A stretch of 64,000 bases of DNA from Prorocentrum cordatum (Eukaryota > Sar > Dinophyceae > Prorocentrales > Prorocentraceae): the NCBI GenBank assembly GCA_963575745.1, contig CAUYUJ010020177.1, forward strand, positions 82,501 through 146,500, read 5' to 3'. The notes beneath the pieces were generated by a model that was not told the DNA's origin, searched no databases, and saw only the letters and a program-made list of their open reading frames with translations. Below are positions 42,357-53,124 of the stretch, in pieces. Position 1 is the first letter of the stretch, and each line of letters starts with the position of its first letter. The position numbers and the translations under genes are program-made.

Positions 42357-43114
42357 TCAACAACAACAACAACAACAACAACAACATCAACGAACACCAT
42401 GACAGCAGCCACATCAACAGCACCAGCATCAGCAACATAATCAGCATCAGCATCATCAACCGCAGTTATCGTCATCATCATAATCACAATCGACACCATC
42501 AACATCATCATCAGTATCATCACCAGCAGCATCATCATCAGCATCATCATCGTCGTGATCACCAGCAGCATGTCAGCATCGTCATCATCAACAGCAGCAA
42601 CAAAAAACACATACACCGTCATCGATGCAATCATCATCGTCAACATCATCATCATCAGCATCGTCACCAGCGTCGTCATAAAGATACTGATCAGCATAAT
42701 CAGAATCATCAACATCATCAGCATAAACACCATCAGCATCATCATCAGCAGCCGCATTATCACAGCCATCACCATCATCATCAGCATCATCCTCATCGTC
42801 ATCATCATCACCAGCAGAAGCAGCACCAGCAGCATCGTAGTCGTCGTCGTAGTAGTCGTCGTCATCATCATCACCACCAGCAGCATCATCATCATCAGCA
42901 TCATTATCATCATCCTCGTCGTCCTCCTCCTCTTCCTAACCATCAGGATCATTATCATCAGCATCATCATCGTCATCGTCAACCAAATCACCAACTGCAT
43001 CGTCAGCGTCGACGTCGTCAGAAGCATCACTATCAGCACCATAAGCATGAGTATCAGCATCGACTTCATCAGCATCATCATCCTCATCATCATCACCATC
43101 ACCATCACCGTCAC

Positions 43115-43188
<74 letters not shown>

Positions 43189-43195
43189 GCATCAG

Positions 43196-43233
<38 letters not shown>

Positions 43234-43276
43234 CCATCGCTATCGCCATCACCATCACCATCACCATCACCATCAC

Positions 43277-43358
<82 letters not shown>

Positions 43359-43375
43359 GTCGTCATCGCTCCTCC
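42357..43375. repeat. CAA, then CAT/CAG/CGT triplet satellite
   Basis: Short CAA tract followed by about 1 kb of CATCAT, CAGCAT and CGTCGT triplets, purest at 43085-43365. All-frame openness gives His-, Ile-, Met- and Asp-rich pseudo-proteins, including a 396-codon frame; none is a gene. Confidence 0.95.
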
Positions 43376-43955
43376 GCCGAGGAGGTTGGCAACCTCCTCC
43401 TCCATCTTGTCCCTCAACGTTCTCCTCCCTTGAGGCGGGGAGACAACGACGACGACGGCGACTACTGCTTACCACTTACCGCCTGGGCCGAACAAAGTCA
43501 CATGTGCGCGACGGCCGGGGCACTGGGAAGTCGGGCGAGGTAGCAATCAAACCCCGTGAGCCACTCGACGGGAGCTCACCACTACGACCAAGAACGACTC
43601 TGCCTTCCCCTCCCGCTCCTCGTTTTCCTCGTTCTCCCCCCGCTCCTCCCCCTCCCGCTCCCCCACCCCTTCCCCCTCCTCTTCCCTCCTCCCCCTCTCC
43701 ACCTCCCCCCTCCCTCCCCCCCCCATCCCTGAGAGACGGGCTCTGCGCGACGCTGGGCCCGCGCCCACCGTTGCGGGGTCCGGGGCAGGCGGGGCTGGGC
43801 CGGGCCGACCCGCGCCAGGCGGCGGCGGCGGCGCCCCGGCGCGCGCGGGGCTGCGCGCAGGCGGCGGCGGCCCGGGCCTGAAGGAGGGAGGGGGACGACA
43901 AGGGAGGGTGGGGGGGGCTGGCTCGGGGGGGGCGGGGGGGGGAAGCATCTAGCTT
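43376..43955. repeat. C-rich tract and 36-bp fragment 6
   Basis: CCTCCC-rich 43610-43730, then about five 36-bp family units at 43740-43880 (minus: GPPPPARSPARAGAPPPPPG and RPGPAPPAPDPATV). 43376-43610 unassigned. Confidence 0.72.
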
Positions 43956-44096
43956 GAATCGGCGATGGCTCAGGGGGCGAGCGTCTGGCTCGGGGGGGGG
44001 AGCTGGCTCAGGGGCGGGGGCATGGAAGCTCAGAGGCCCCTCCAGGATGCTCCAGCGCGCTGAGGGAATCACAGCGGGAGCTTCGCCGTACGGTCG

Positions 44097-44250
44097 GTCC
44101 TAGGACAGAAGAACATCCTCCAACATGAGACCCTCCGCTGGCCAAAACACCCCAAAACTATAAGACGACCGACCCCCAAGATGCAAGAGCATCCAACAAG
44201 CACGAAGAGCACTCAAGGGTACCCACCTCAATCCAACCAGATCTTGGCCG
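44097..44250 (+). repeat. Dispersed repeat N, copy 2
   Basis: CAGAAGAACATCCTCCAACA, TGAGACCCTCCGCTGGCCAA, AGATGCAAGAGCATCCAACA and AGCACTCAAGGGTACCCACC. 44250-44560 to its right is unassigned. Confidence 0.75.
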
Positions 44251-44559
44251 CCAACACTGCTCTTGCAACTCTACTCAATCTGAGCGCGGGTCTCCTCCCC
44301 TCGCCCGCCTCGTTAATGTTCCGTTTTCCGCACCATTTGCAATTCCGTTGCCCGGCTTGCCGCTACGACCGCGCTGAGTCCCCCAGCGAAAGCTGCAACT
44401 AAAAGTGCTTCGCCGCGAGTGCCATGGGAGTGCCCTCCCCTCTCCCCCTCCCTCCTCCCTCGCGGCCACTTCGCTGTTCTTTCCCTCCTCCTGCCGCCAG
44501 CTCATCAGCGCCTTCCGCTGCCCGGACCGCCTGAGTATGCGTGCGGACTGCTTCTGCCG

Positions 44560-44760
44560 CGCTACGACGTAAAAGTGTTCGGTTCCTCTGGGGGCCCTCC
44601 CCGCGCTCCGGGGCTATCAGCTGACGGCTTGGGGTGAAAGAAGCCAGCCCAAAGTATAGATTGATTATCCGACCTGATTGTTCGGCCTCCTCTGGGGGCC
44701 CCCGCTTGGCTCCGGGGCCATCCGAGAACGGCTCGGGATGAATAGAACCAGGAAAGAACG
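44560..44760 (-). repeat. Two Z-type copies, inverted
   Basis: TTCCTCTGGGGGCCCTCCCC ... GACGGCTTGGGGTGAA and GGCCTCCTCTGGGGGCCCCC ... AACGGCTCGGGATGAA. Each precedes AGCCAGCCCA(A/G)(A/G)GTA-like sequence. Confidence 0.6.
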
Positions 44761-44761
44761 G

Positions 44762-44866
44762 TATAAACCTAAACAGTTGGTGCTCCGCGCGGATTTGGGG
44801 GATCTGCGCTGGGCCCCGAGCGGACACGAAATCCGCGCGGACCGCCAACAGTGTATGTTTATAGCG
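44762..44866. mobile_element. Hairpin element H, copy 1
   Basis: Left arm TATAAACCTAAACAGTTGGT, GCTCCGCGCGGATTT; right arm (reverse complement) TATAAACATACACTGTTGGC, GGTCCGCGCGGATTT. Short interior GGGGGATCTGCGCTGGGCCC. Related to 52003-52050, 52831-52985 and 59520-59615. Confidence 0.7.
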
Positions 44867-44901
44867 TTTCTTCGACTGAGAGAGGCCAGCCCAGGGTAGA
44901 T

Positions 44902-45009
44902 TTAGGTCGGGCGTGTCACAAAGAGTCGAAAAATAATAGAAACATCGTCCCTGGACTATTCCTTGACAATTTTGGAATCTTCCTCATGTAGAGGGACACG
45001 CCGGACTTC
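44902..45009. mobile_element. MITE family A, copy 1 (9-bp target duplication)
   Basis: 108 bp, left end TTAGGTCGGGCGTGTC, right end GACACGCCGGACTTC. Perfect 9-bp direct repeats AGGGTAGAT flank it at 44893-44901 and 45010-45018. The interior shares AACATCGTCCC and TGTAGAGGGACACGCC with copies at 51327 and 51621. Target duplications of 9 bp are typical of Mutator-like elements; it encodes nothing. Confidence 0.82.
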
Positions 45010-45024
45010 AGGGTAGATCCTCCG

Positions 45025-45350
45025 CCCTGGCTCTGTCCGTCCGCGGCCCCGACCCTTTCCCCGGGGTCACAAGGCTGCGCCCGCCCAGAGCCGTTGGCGG
45101 TGGCCTTCGGGGCCCGAGAACGGGCCCATGAGGCCAGAGCTCGCAAGAAAAAACGTCCGCGACGGGAAATACAGTCGGGGCGCTGGCCTAAGGAACCCTC
45201 AGGAAGGAGCGAGGCCCCTTGTTTCCATAAGTTAAGCTTCGAATTCCCATCGAAGACCTAAGCAAAAACCGAAGGCCAAGCGCAACACAACTAAGGAACA
45301 CTGAGCCCCTCCCAAACGAAAAAGGGTTCCTTCTTCAACGCCCCGACTGT
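45025..45350 (+). repeat. Z copy and dispersed repeat O, copy 1
   Basis: Z 45025-45130 (CCGCGGCCCCGACCCTTTCC ... GGCCTTCGGGGCCCGAGAA). O 45165-45350: AGGAAGGAGCGAGGCCCCTT, CCGAAGGCCAAGCGCAAC, TGAGCCCCTCCCAAACGAAA, GGTTCCTTCTTCAACGCCCC; matches 54063-54240. Confidence 0.65.
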
Positions 45351-45368
45351 TAAAATCTGTAGATCCAA

Positions 45369-45533
45369 TATTCAACTCCTTTTGAGCATCGATGGGCTAC
45401 GGGCGGAGCACGATTCAATCTGTTCTCATCCAAACTCGCTCTAGCCGAAACTCGGAAAGATCGGCATTCAACCGAAACTCCACTGGTTTCAGCAACCGCT
45501 CTAACTATCGGCTGGCCCCAGGAAAACCGAACA
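45369..45533 (-). repeat. Copia element 3' LTR
   Basis: About 165 bp, strongly similar to 46715-46880 (shared GAACAGATTGAATCGTGCTC-type core and TTCGGCTAGAGCGAGTTTGG on the minus strand). On the minus strand it begins TGTTCGGTTTTCC immediately after a polypurine tract GAGGAAGGGG (45534-45543). Confidence 0.82.
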
Positions 45534-45641
45534 CCCCTTCCTCGGCCTTCGGCGCCGCAAGTGGACGGAGGCGGAGGCGAAAGCCTATTGGACCAGCGCA
45601 ACTCTTTTCACAACGAGCGCGCTGGCAAACGGCCAGCGTTG

Positions 45642-46160
45642 TCAAAGCCCGCTGTGTCTCACGTTGCCGTCGGCCTCCATCGTCAATTTCAACATCCGCT
45701 CGATCGTCTCCTCGTCGAGAGCTTTCGCGACCAGGCCTGCTGGACTCCAGTGGCCCTCGGCCGTTTTCAGCAACAGCTTCTTGTTGATCTTAGCTCGTTC
45801 CTGCATCCACAGGAATCGCACGCCTATGTGTCGAACAGCCCCCAATCCCTGTCTGCGAGAAATATCTCTGGCTGCAGAAGCGTCGCTGAAGATCTGCAAC
45901 TCCGTCTCGCCACTCGCGCCCACGCCCAAGTCGCGCAGCATCGCCTGCACTCCAAAACCGCGGCAGGACCCACGCAGTAATGAGTATGATCGGCCTCCCC
46001 GCTGCTGAGGCTCACAATGGATTGGGCCGTGCTGCCATGTTTCAGCAGATGCGATCCCCATAATATGGCCATTCCCGTTCTCGAGCGTCTCGCGATTGGG
46101 CCCCCGGCGTAGTCGCTGTCGCAATATGCGCTGATCTTGTCTGGTAGCCCCTGCGCCGGG
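45642..46160 (-). pseudogene. Ty1/copia RNase H region, one frameshift
   Basis: On the minus strand: KISAYCDSDYAGGP (catalytic Asp box), RRSRTGMAILWGSHLLKHG, STAQSIVSLSSGEAD, then a frameshift near 45986 into LLRGSCRGFGVQAMLRDLG, LQIFSDASAARDISRRQGLG (second Asp box), VRHIGVRFLWMQ and the C-terminal SPAGLVAKALDEETIERML. These are the expected Ty1/copia RNase H boxes in order. The preceding reverse transcriptase is absent: integrase sequence runs almost directly into RNase H, so an internal deletion has removed it. Confidence 0.82.
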
Positions 46161-46192
46161 AACAGCGACCGCCCTGCCGGGTACTTTTCTCT

Positions 46193-46663
46193 TCAAGTCC
46201 TCCATGTTGTTCTCCCTCGGATCCTTCCAGACCAGACCGCCGTTGTTCGGCAGTAAGTCCGTCTGCTCCTCGGCGACGTCGGCCACGGCAGCCCGCTGCG
46301 CACTGCGGGGGCCAGGACGGGGCGCGCGTCGCCCACCAACCTGCCAAGCTTCGCCTCCAGGGCGAACCGGATGGTCCTCACTTGCCTCTTCACCTCTCGA
46401 ACTGCAACTTCGACTCCTCCGTTACTTTGGCGCTCTCCTGGCGGTGACTCTCTCGGCAAGAACTCCACCGTGGGTGCCGCCACTGCGACCGCCGTCTTCA
46501 ACGCCACGATCGCCGCCTCCCCATCGCTCTGGAAGATCAGCCTGCGGTTGCCCAGATGCAGGATGAAGCTCATCAAGATCTTGACCATGAAGTTTGTCAC
46601 CTTCTTGCCGGGGACCGCCGACGAGCACGGGGGCCTCGTCTTGGAGTCTCTGGCGACCAGCAT
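46193..46663 (-). pseudogene. Ty1/copia integrase fragment
   Basis: Minus-strand frame starting MLVARDSKTR and VPGKKVTNFMVKIL. FQSDGEAAIVALK carries the second catalytic Asp and SNGGVEVAVREVK the catalytic Glu, 37 residues apart, within the D-x(about 35)-E spacing of copia integrases. RFALEAKLG follows. The N-terminal zinc-binding HHCC part and the first Asp are missing, and the frame loses homology near 46290. With RNase H next to it, this is a deletion derivative. Confidence 0.8.
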
Positions 46664-46702
46664 CGGGAAGTTGTCCTCCTGGTGGGAGCTGGAGCTAGTC
46701 CA

Positions 46703-46880
46703 GCTCCGCTACCATCTTCAACTCCTTTTGAGCAACGATGGACTGCGGCCGGAGCACGATTCAAGCTGTTCTCATCCAAACTCGCTCTAGCCGAAACTCG
46801 GAACGATCGGCATTCAACCGAAACTCCACTGGTTTCAGTAACCGCTCTACACTATGGGCTGGTCCAAGGAAAACCTAACA
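46703..46880 (-). repeat. Copia element 5' LTR with primer-binding site
   Basis: LTR 46715-46880 starts TGTTAGGTTTTCC (minus strand) at 46880. Directly inside, TGGTAGCGGAGC (46714-46703) resembles the initiator-Met tRNA primer-binding site (TGGTATCAGAGC) usual for copia elements. Flanks TCAAA (46881-46885) and TCCAA (45364-45368) could be a decayed 5-bp target duplication. Confidence 0.75.
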
Positions 46881-47790
46881 TCAAAAACACACCTAAAAAA
46901 CAGAACACACACACACACACACTCACATCGTCGGAGATCTGCGGGGAAGAGTCGCTGGAACTTCAGGGGGGGCCGTACTGAAAAAACGGCCCGTCGGATC
47001 TCTGGGCCCGAGGCCTGGGTCGCCCAGCAGCGTCTCGCCTCGCCCGCATCGCGGTGAGAGAGAGACGCGCGCCAAAGATCGCGCCATCACGCCGCCGACC
47101 TCTGGCGAGGGCACATCTTCTGCTGGGGCCCACAAGGCGTACGGCAGGTTCGCGTCGTGCCGACCCCGGCCCTGGTTCCTGACACCACGGGGATCGTTCT
47201 ATCTTGAACGATTGGCCGTCTCCGAAACGTCCGATCGTTCAACGTCGACTGATTCTGTCTGGGTCGGCGGCGGCGTTCAACGCTCAACGCCGGCGGCGGG
47301 GTCGCCGCCAGTCGACACGACGCGAACCTACCGTAGTTGTCGTCGCGCCCCTGCGAGTGACCTACAGCCATCGCGCTCCCACAAGGAACGCCCAATGAGG
47401 AACGAAGGGCCTCTCTGTGACCCAGCCTCGGCCTCGAAGAGGTCCTCCGACCCAAATCTGAGGAGGGGACCAGAAGCCAGGGCCCCGCCGGAGCCCAGTG
47501 GACCCCATTCTGGCGTCGTCGCCTGCAGGAGATCTGGGCGAAGCATTTTTCTTCACGCCAGGCGCGCTTGCCCAATTTCGAAACACGGCGGCCCTCGCGG
47601 AACATGGGGTCGAGGGCGCCGCCAGTCGTACTTTCTGCGATGTTGCACTTTTCCGCGGCGTCGAATCCCAGGAGAGAGCGCAGGGCGCAGAATCAAAGGG
47701 AGGACAATGGTAAAAAACTCTCGCGTTATTGCCCCTCTCGGGCCTCCAGACGCCTCAGGAGCCGTTCAGGTACTCCTAGGGACATCTGGG
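46881..47790. other. Unassigned 0.9 kb
   Basis: (AC)n at 46905-46922. 47195-47245 has CCGATCGTTCAACG and AACGATTGG, similar words to 34.7 kb. GC-rich frames up to 222 codons lack domains. No gene supported. Confidence 0.5.
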
Positions 47791-47794
47791 GACC

Positions 47795-48430
47795 TCCTCC
47801 TCCTCCTCCTCCTCCTCCTCTTCCTCCTCCTCCTCCTCTACTCCTCCCTCTCCCTCCACTCTTCAAGACGGGCGACTTAGAGGCGGGCGAAAGCCTAAGC
47901 AGGAGGAGCCTCAGCATTCGCGCAGGCAGGATCACACGGCGGCAGCAACGACGGCGGCGGCGGCAGCAACGGCGACGGCGGCGTCGACTGCGGCGACGGC
48001 GGCGACGGCTGCGACAACGGGGGGACGGGAAACGGACGGAAGAGAGGAAGAAGGGAGAAATAAGAAGACGAAGACGAAGAAGAGGAAGAAAGAAGAAGAG
48101 AAAAAGAAGAAGCAACAGAAAAAGAAAAAGACAAAACCGAAGAAGAAAAGAAGAAGAAGAAGAGAAGAAGAAGCAGAGCAGAAAAGAGCGAAGACGACTG
48201 AATAAAAGAAGAAGAAGAAAAGAAGAATAAGAGAAAGAAAACGAAGAATGAAGAAGAAGAAAGGAAAAAAGAAGAAGAAGAAGAAGAAGAAGAAGAATTA
48301 AGAGAAGAAGAAGGAAGAAGAAGAAGAATAAGAAGAAGAAGAGTAGAAGAAGAGAAGAATAAAAAGAAGAGACGAAGAAGAAGAAAGAAGAGAAGAAGGA
48401 CGAAGAAGAAGAGAGCAACACTAATAACTA
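47795..48430. repeat. (CTC)n, GGC-rich and (GAA/AAG)n purine tract
   Basis: CTCCTC 47798-47845; CGGCGG/CGACGG 47935-48015; about 380 bp of GAAGAAG/AAGAAGA at 48040-48420. Lys/Arg/Ser/Leu frames are by-products. Confidence 0.93.
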
Positions 48431-48765
48431 AGACATAAGAATAAATAATATACATACGTCAGAAAAATAAAACTAACAAAGCAAACTGAACAATCACACG
48501 TAAAATGAACCCGAATCATGCAAACATAAAATCAGAATAATAATACGAAGACGAATCTCTCCCTCCTCCTCCTCCTCCTCACTCCGCCTCCTCCTTCCTC
48601 CTCCTCCTCCTCCTCCTCCTCCTCCTCCCCCTCCCCTGGCCTCGTGTGGTCCAACGCGGGCGGCGCCGACTCCGCGCGAACCGTGCTGCGGGCCGAAGGC
48701 GGCGAGCCAGATTCAACGCAGTCGAGCGCCGGGGGCGGCGGGCCAGGTCTTGACCTTATCCAGAC
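48431..48765. repeat. AT-rich spacer, (CTC)n and 36-bp fragment 7
   Basis: 48431-48550 AT-rich; CTC triplets 48560-48630; three to four 36-bp family units at 48640-48755 in the same orientation as the main arrays (plus-strand reading GGADSARTVLRAEGGEPD). Confidence 0.7.
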
Positions 48766-49280
48766 GCAGCGGGGGGGTGGGGACGAGGGGGGGCGAGTTA
48801 TGTTTCGACGTCGATATGTTTTTCGACCTCGGGCTCTTCAGCCCAATTACGCGTGTTTCCGATGTTTGGCTTTTCAGCCGCGGGATGCTTCAACCCCTAA
48901 GGCTTTTCTAACCCCAGGAAAAATCCAGACTTCCAGGGTCTTGAATGCAATACGGAAGTGATGTTCGGCTTCCGCGAACGCCGTTTCCGGGCTCGAGGAG
49001 CGCCGAAGAGCAATCACGATGAGCAAACGGCGGCGGGGAAGGATAAAAGGGCGGCGTCGAATACCCGAGGAGGGAACCAGGGAATGAAGAAAGGGGGAAG
49101 GGGCACGCTGGGCACGCTTGCACCACATCTGATATCGTAACCCCTCCCGCCCATCCCTTCCCACTGCGTTGGACCCGTCTCTAGATGCAGACTGGGGTGC
49201 CCCAGAGGACCTTGATCCGCAAATGGCAGCTGCAGGATGTGACCCGTCCTCTGCTGCGCTACGTATCGGAAAGGGGGCAC
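48766..49280. other. Unassigned 0.5 kb
   Basis: No gene recognised. 49110-49165 (GCTTGCACCACATCTGATAT, CCTCCCGCCCATCCCTTCCC) resembles 49985-50030. Confidence 0.4.
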
Positions 49281-49289
49281 TTGTACACT

Positions 49290-49860
49290 GAAGGAGGAGA
49301 GGGTGAAGGAGGAGGAGGAGGCGGAGGGTGTGGCGGAGGTGGAGGGAGCAGGAGGAGCAGGAGGAACAGGAGGAACAGGAGAAGGCGGAACAGGAGAGAA
49401 CGGACGGGGCGGCAACGGCGAGGAAGGAGTCGCATCCAGGAATGTAGCCCGCGCACGGTGGAGTTGAAGGCTACGTCGTGTACTTACGTTTCGCCAGCTC
49501 GTGAGCTGCCAACTCCAATGCTCGCGCAATCACCCAACCTTCCCAACAACAACCTGTTTTGCACATCCACTGCGGCCGCGAATTTTGTGATTAATTGGCA
49601 CTACCTGGCGCATCTTTATTGTTGCTCTACCGCGAGCAAGCTCGCGCGCAGAGCGACCAGCTGGTTTGGCACAACCAATGCAGCCGCGATGTCGCTTACC
49701 GATGGGAACTTCCCAAGGCGACAGTCTGAACGACGGGAACAAAGGAACGTTCCTGTAGCGGCTGCAGCGTTTAAAGGACCGACAACGTTCCCTCACTCAA
49801 ATGGTGCAAGCGTGCAGTGGAGAGAAGGAAATGGTGCAAGCGTGCAGTGGAGAGAAGGAA
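49290..49860. repeat. GGA-rich tract, unassigned DNA and 30-bp duplication
   Basis: AGGAGG/GGAGCAGGAGGAACAG 49290-49400. 49440-49790 has no recognised gene. AATGGTGCAAGCGTGCAGTG plus GAGAGAAGGA is tandemly doubled at 49799-49860. Confidence 0.65.
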
Positions 49861-50084
49861 GTGAGGCGGAGGGGGAAAGGGGGACGAGGGAAACGGAGCG
49901 GGTGGGAAAGGGAAGAGGAGGGAGGAGAAGGATATGAGAGATAGGGCGAGGGGAAGGGGAGGGGCGACGGGCAAGTTAGGTGCGCTCGCGTCAACATCTG
50001 ACATCCTACCCCTCCCTCCCATCCCTTACCATGGCGCTGATTTTCTCTATCCGCGGACGCGTGTCGTAGCGGACCTGTGGCTCC

Positions 50085-50830
<746 letters not shown>

Positions 50831-50839
50831 GCGAGAAAG

Positions 50840-50990
50840 AGGCCCGCGCTGGGGCGAGAACGCCATCCTGAACGACGGAGGCAAAACACCGATCCGAAAA
50901 TGAGGCCCACGCTGCAGCGGGAGCACGATTCGGAACGATTCGGGAGCAGAAATGAAGCTGGCGCCTCAGCGAGAACAGCATTTTGAAAAA
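50840..50990 (+). repeat. Dispersed pair U, copy 2
   Basis: CCGCGCTGGGGCGAGAACGC, GAACGACGGAGGCAAAACAC, CGATCCGAAAATGAGG and GCAGCGGGAGCACGATTCGG, as at 9281-9400. Confidence 0.5.
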
Positions 50991-51326
50991 AAACGCAGGC
51001 GAAAACCCAACTCCCGGGAATCCTGTGTGTAAAAAACAATACGCGGGGGGGGGGGGGTCGAATATTCCCAGCACGCCATCAGGGGAAGAGGGAGAGTAGT
51101 ATTCATATTGAGTAATTGTGTAAAAGGGGAGGGGACAAGGGAAGGGAGAAGGAAAGGGAGGAGGAAGGGGAAAGGGGAGGGAGACTGGAAAGAGGGCGGA
51201 AGGCGGAGTGGGAGGAGACAAGAGAGGCGATGGGAGGGTGAGGTACTCCTCCTCCTTCTCCTTCTCCTCCTCCACCTGCTCCAGTGATGTCGTGTTCATG
51301 CGAGGGTGTCTGGACTGAGGCTAGGG

Positions 51327-51480
51327 TTAGGTCGGACATGTTCTTCTACAGGAGGATCTCGGACGAAAAGTAAAACATACGCCAAAAATGCTCAAAAGTA
51401 CCCCCCAAAAAAAGAAACATCGTCCCGACTATTGTTTCTATGTTTGAATATTCCTCCTGTAGAGGGACAGGCCAGACTGA
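51327..51480. mobile_element. MITE family A, copy 2
   Basis: 154 bp. Left TTAGGTCGGACATGTTCTTC then TACAGGAGG; right CCTCCTGTAGAGGGACAGGC then CAGACTGA. Flanked by AGGCTAGGG (51318-51326) and AGGTTAGGG (51481-51489), a 9-bp duplication with one change. Non-coding. Confidence 0.82.
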
Positions 51481-51620
51481 AGGTTAGGGCACACAAGGCG
51501 TGCTACAGCTCGCAAGGCTTGCGACCGCCGTGCGGGCAGCCGGATTTGGTCGCCCACGGGATGCTCTGGTGAACCAACCCAGGGAAGCACCCATGGAGTG
51601 AATGAACTTTGACACTACAA

Positions 51621-51784
51621 TTAGGTCGGGCACTTTCCCCTACAAGCGGAAGTTTGACGAAACATGTATAATACTATATATATATATAGATATATAAAAA
51701 TCGAAAGAACAAACGAAAAATCGTCCCCTGACATTTTTCTACTATTCTTGAATATCCCTCCTGTAGAGGGACACGCCCGACTTA
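51621..51784. mobile_element. MITE family A, copy 3
   Basis: 164 bp. Left TTAGGTCGGGCACTTTCCCC then TACAAGCGG; right CCTCCTGTAGAGGGACACGC then CCGACTTA. Flanks ACACTACAA (51612-51620) and ACACTACGA (51785-51793). Carries an internal (TA)n near 51672-51690. Non-coding. Confidence 0.82.
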
Positions 51785-52002
51785 ACACTACGAGGATAAG
51801 CGTACGAGGATGAACGTACAGGGAAGCTGGAGAAGGTGGCCGGAGCCAGCCCCGCAACTCTTTTCAGCCCTGGCCGGTCTTTTTCCAGCTTCGTCCAGCC
51901 CTGCCGACATCATCCCAACTGTTTCGCACTCGCTTCAGCCCATGCCAGATTCCCCAGCCCTGCCAGGGGATGGGTCTAGAGGAGAAAAAACACATAAACA
52001 TA

Positions 52003-52060
52003 AACTGTTGGCGCTCCGCGCGGATGTCTTGGATCTGCGCTGAACCCCCCCTCCCTGGCC
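52003..52060 (+). repeat. Solo arm of hairpin element H
   Basis: CATAAACATAAACTGTTGGC then GCTCCGCGCGGATGTCTTGG and ATCTGCGCTG. No matching right arm follows; a Z copy starts at 52085. Confidence 0.6.
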
Positions 52061-52250
52061 CCCGACAAGCCTCAGCATGGGGAAGCGGGTCCTGCGGGAC
52101 ACGGGCCCTGGACCCCCGGGCCTTCCCCCAGGACGACTTCTTCATCCTGAGCCGTTGTCGGACAGCCCCTGGGCCTGCGGAGGGCCCCGAGGACCCGAAC
52201 ACGGAGAGAAGCCTCGAGACCCCGCTCCCTCAGGACCCGCTTCCCCTACA

Positions 52251-52447
52251 CGGCGGCGAGCGAGGGGGGGAATTGAGAAGGAGAAGGCCTTCTAAGAAGG
52301 CGGCGGGACTTCTCAGAAGCCCTCGCGCCTTCCGAGATTTTGCCTTGTCTTCGGAGAAGGCTTAGAAAACATCTCAGAAGACCGGGAGACTTCCGACCCT
52401 TCTGAGAAGGCCTTCTCCTTCTCACTTCCCCCCCTCGCTCGCCGCCG
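52251..52447. mobile_element. MITE-like element D with 43-bp terminal inverted repeats
   Basis: Arms 52251-52293 and 52405-52447 match at 42 of 43 positions: CGGCGGCGAGCGAGGGGGGG, AA(T/G)TGAGAAGGAGAAGGCCT. The interior is also rich in short palindromes (CTTCTCAGAAG). CCTACA lies directly left and one base right of the element, a possible 6-7 bp target duplication. Confidence 0.75.
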
Positions 52448-52830
52448 ACCTACACAAGCGTGTTCCACTAGTCGCAAAGCACCTGCTCGCAAATGGCCTG
52501 AATCCGCCGCGGGGGATCTGCGATCCATGCCACTGGGGCACGCACGTGCTCTTCGTACGTCTGCGGGGGGGCACTCTGCGAGCAGTGGAACGCGCTCAGT
52601 GATCCTAGAGCCCCTGGGCGGCCGACTTGGACGCCCGACACGTGTACGGAAAAATGGGCACAATGCCCAACAACAGATGCTGTCCAAAACCAACAACGGC
52701 CGCTGTTGGGCAGGCGGCCCACTGCCTCGAAGGGACCACGTCCGCGTCGACGCCGACAGCGAACCTGCTGCTGGACTCTGTATCCACCTGCTTCCCGTAC
52801 TAGATGAGCAAAGAACGCCAGAAACATAAA

Positions 52831-52985
52831 CTTTTAGCGCTCCGCGCGGATTTCTTGGATCTGCGCTGGACCCCCCTTCCCTGGCGCGCGCAGCGCGCCA
52901 GGGGCGGCGCTGGAGGCGCCGCCAGGGGGTGCCTCCAGGGGGTGCCCTGGCGCGGATCCAAGAAATCCGCGCGGAGCGCCAAAAG
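52831..52985. mobile_element. Hairpin element H, copy 2
   Basis: Arms of 34 bp: CTTTTAGCGCTCCGCGCGGA, TTTCTTGGATCTGC (52831-52864) against 52952-52985, two mismatches. Interior GC-rich with further palindromes (GGCGCGCGCAGCGCGCC). A plus-strand frame LLALRADFLDLRW comes from the left arm and is not a gene. Confidence 0.8.
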
Positions 52986-53124
52986 TTCCGCGTGGAGCCC
53001 CGGACCCCATCCTTCTGCCTCATTTTTCGAGCCTGATCCATCTGTGAGGGCCCTGGGGCCCGAAAAAGGCAAAAACGCCCGGCTCAAAAAAATTTGAAGG
53101 CCAGGATCTAAAGGGAGTCAGGGG

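Larger units (their letters stand above)
40016..42360 (+). mobile_element. CAA-anchored element P, copy 4 (long form with internal frame)
   Basis: P1 at 40016-40240 is a close, slightly diverged match to the first-kb copies; P2 at 41857-42360 ends GGAATAATGTTCAACAACAA. About 1.6 kb lies between them, against 0-0.5 kb in copies 1-3. It contains a minus-strand frame (40809-41282) and an inverted CCAAGAGG array (41340-41690). 41700-41856 repeats the theme of P2 (GGATTTCGGCACGCGCGCGC, TTTTTTGCAAGGGATGG). The internal frame may be original cargo or an unrelated insertion. Confidence 0.65.

Noticed and set aside
42353-43543. Long His-, Ile-, Met- and Asp-rich open frames on both strands
   Set aside because: All derive from CAT/CAG/CGT triplet satellite, which lacks stops in most frames; no non-repetitive domain is attached.
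52810-52990. Peptide LLALRADFLDLRW as a gene fragment
   Set aside because: It is the translation of a hairpin-element arm that recurs at 52.0 kb, so it is a repeat, not a conserved exon.
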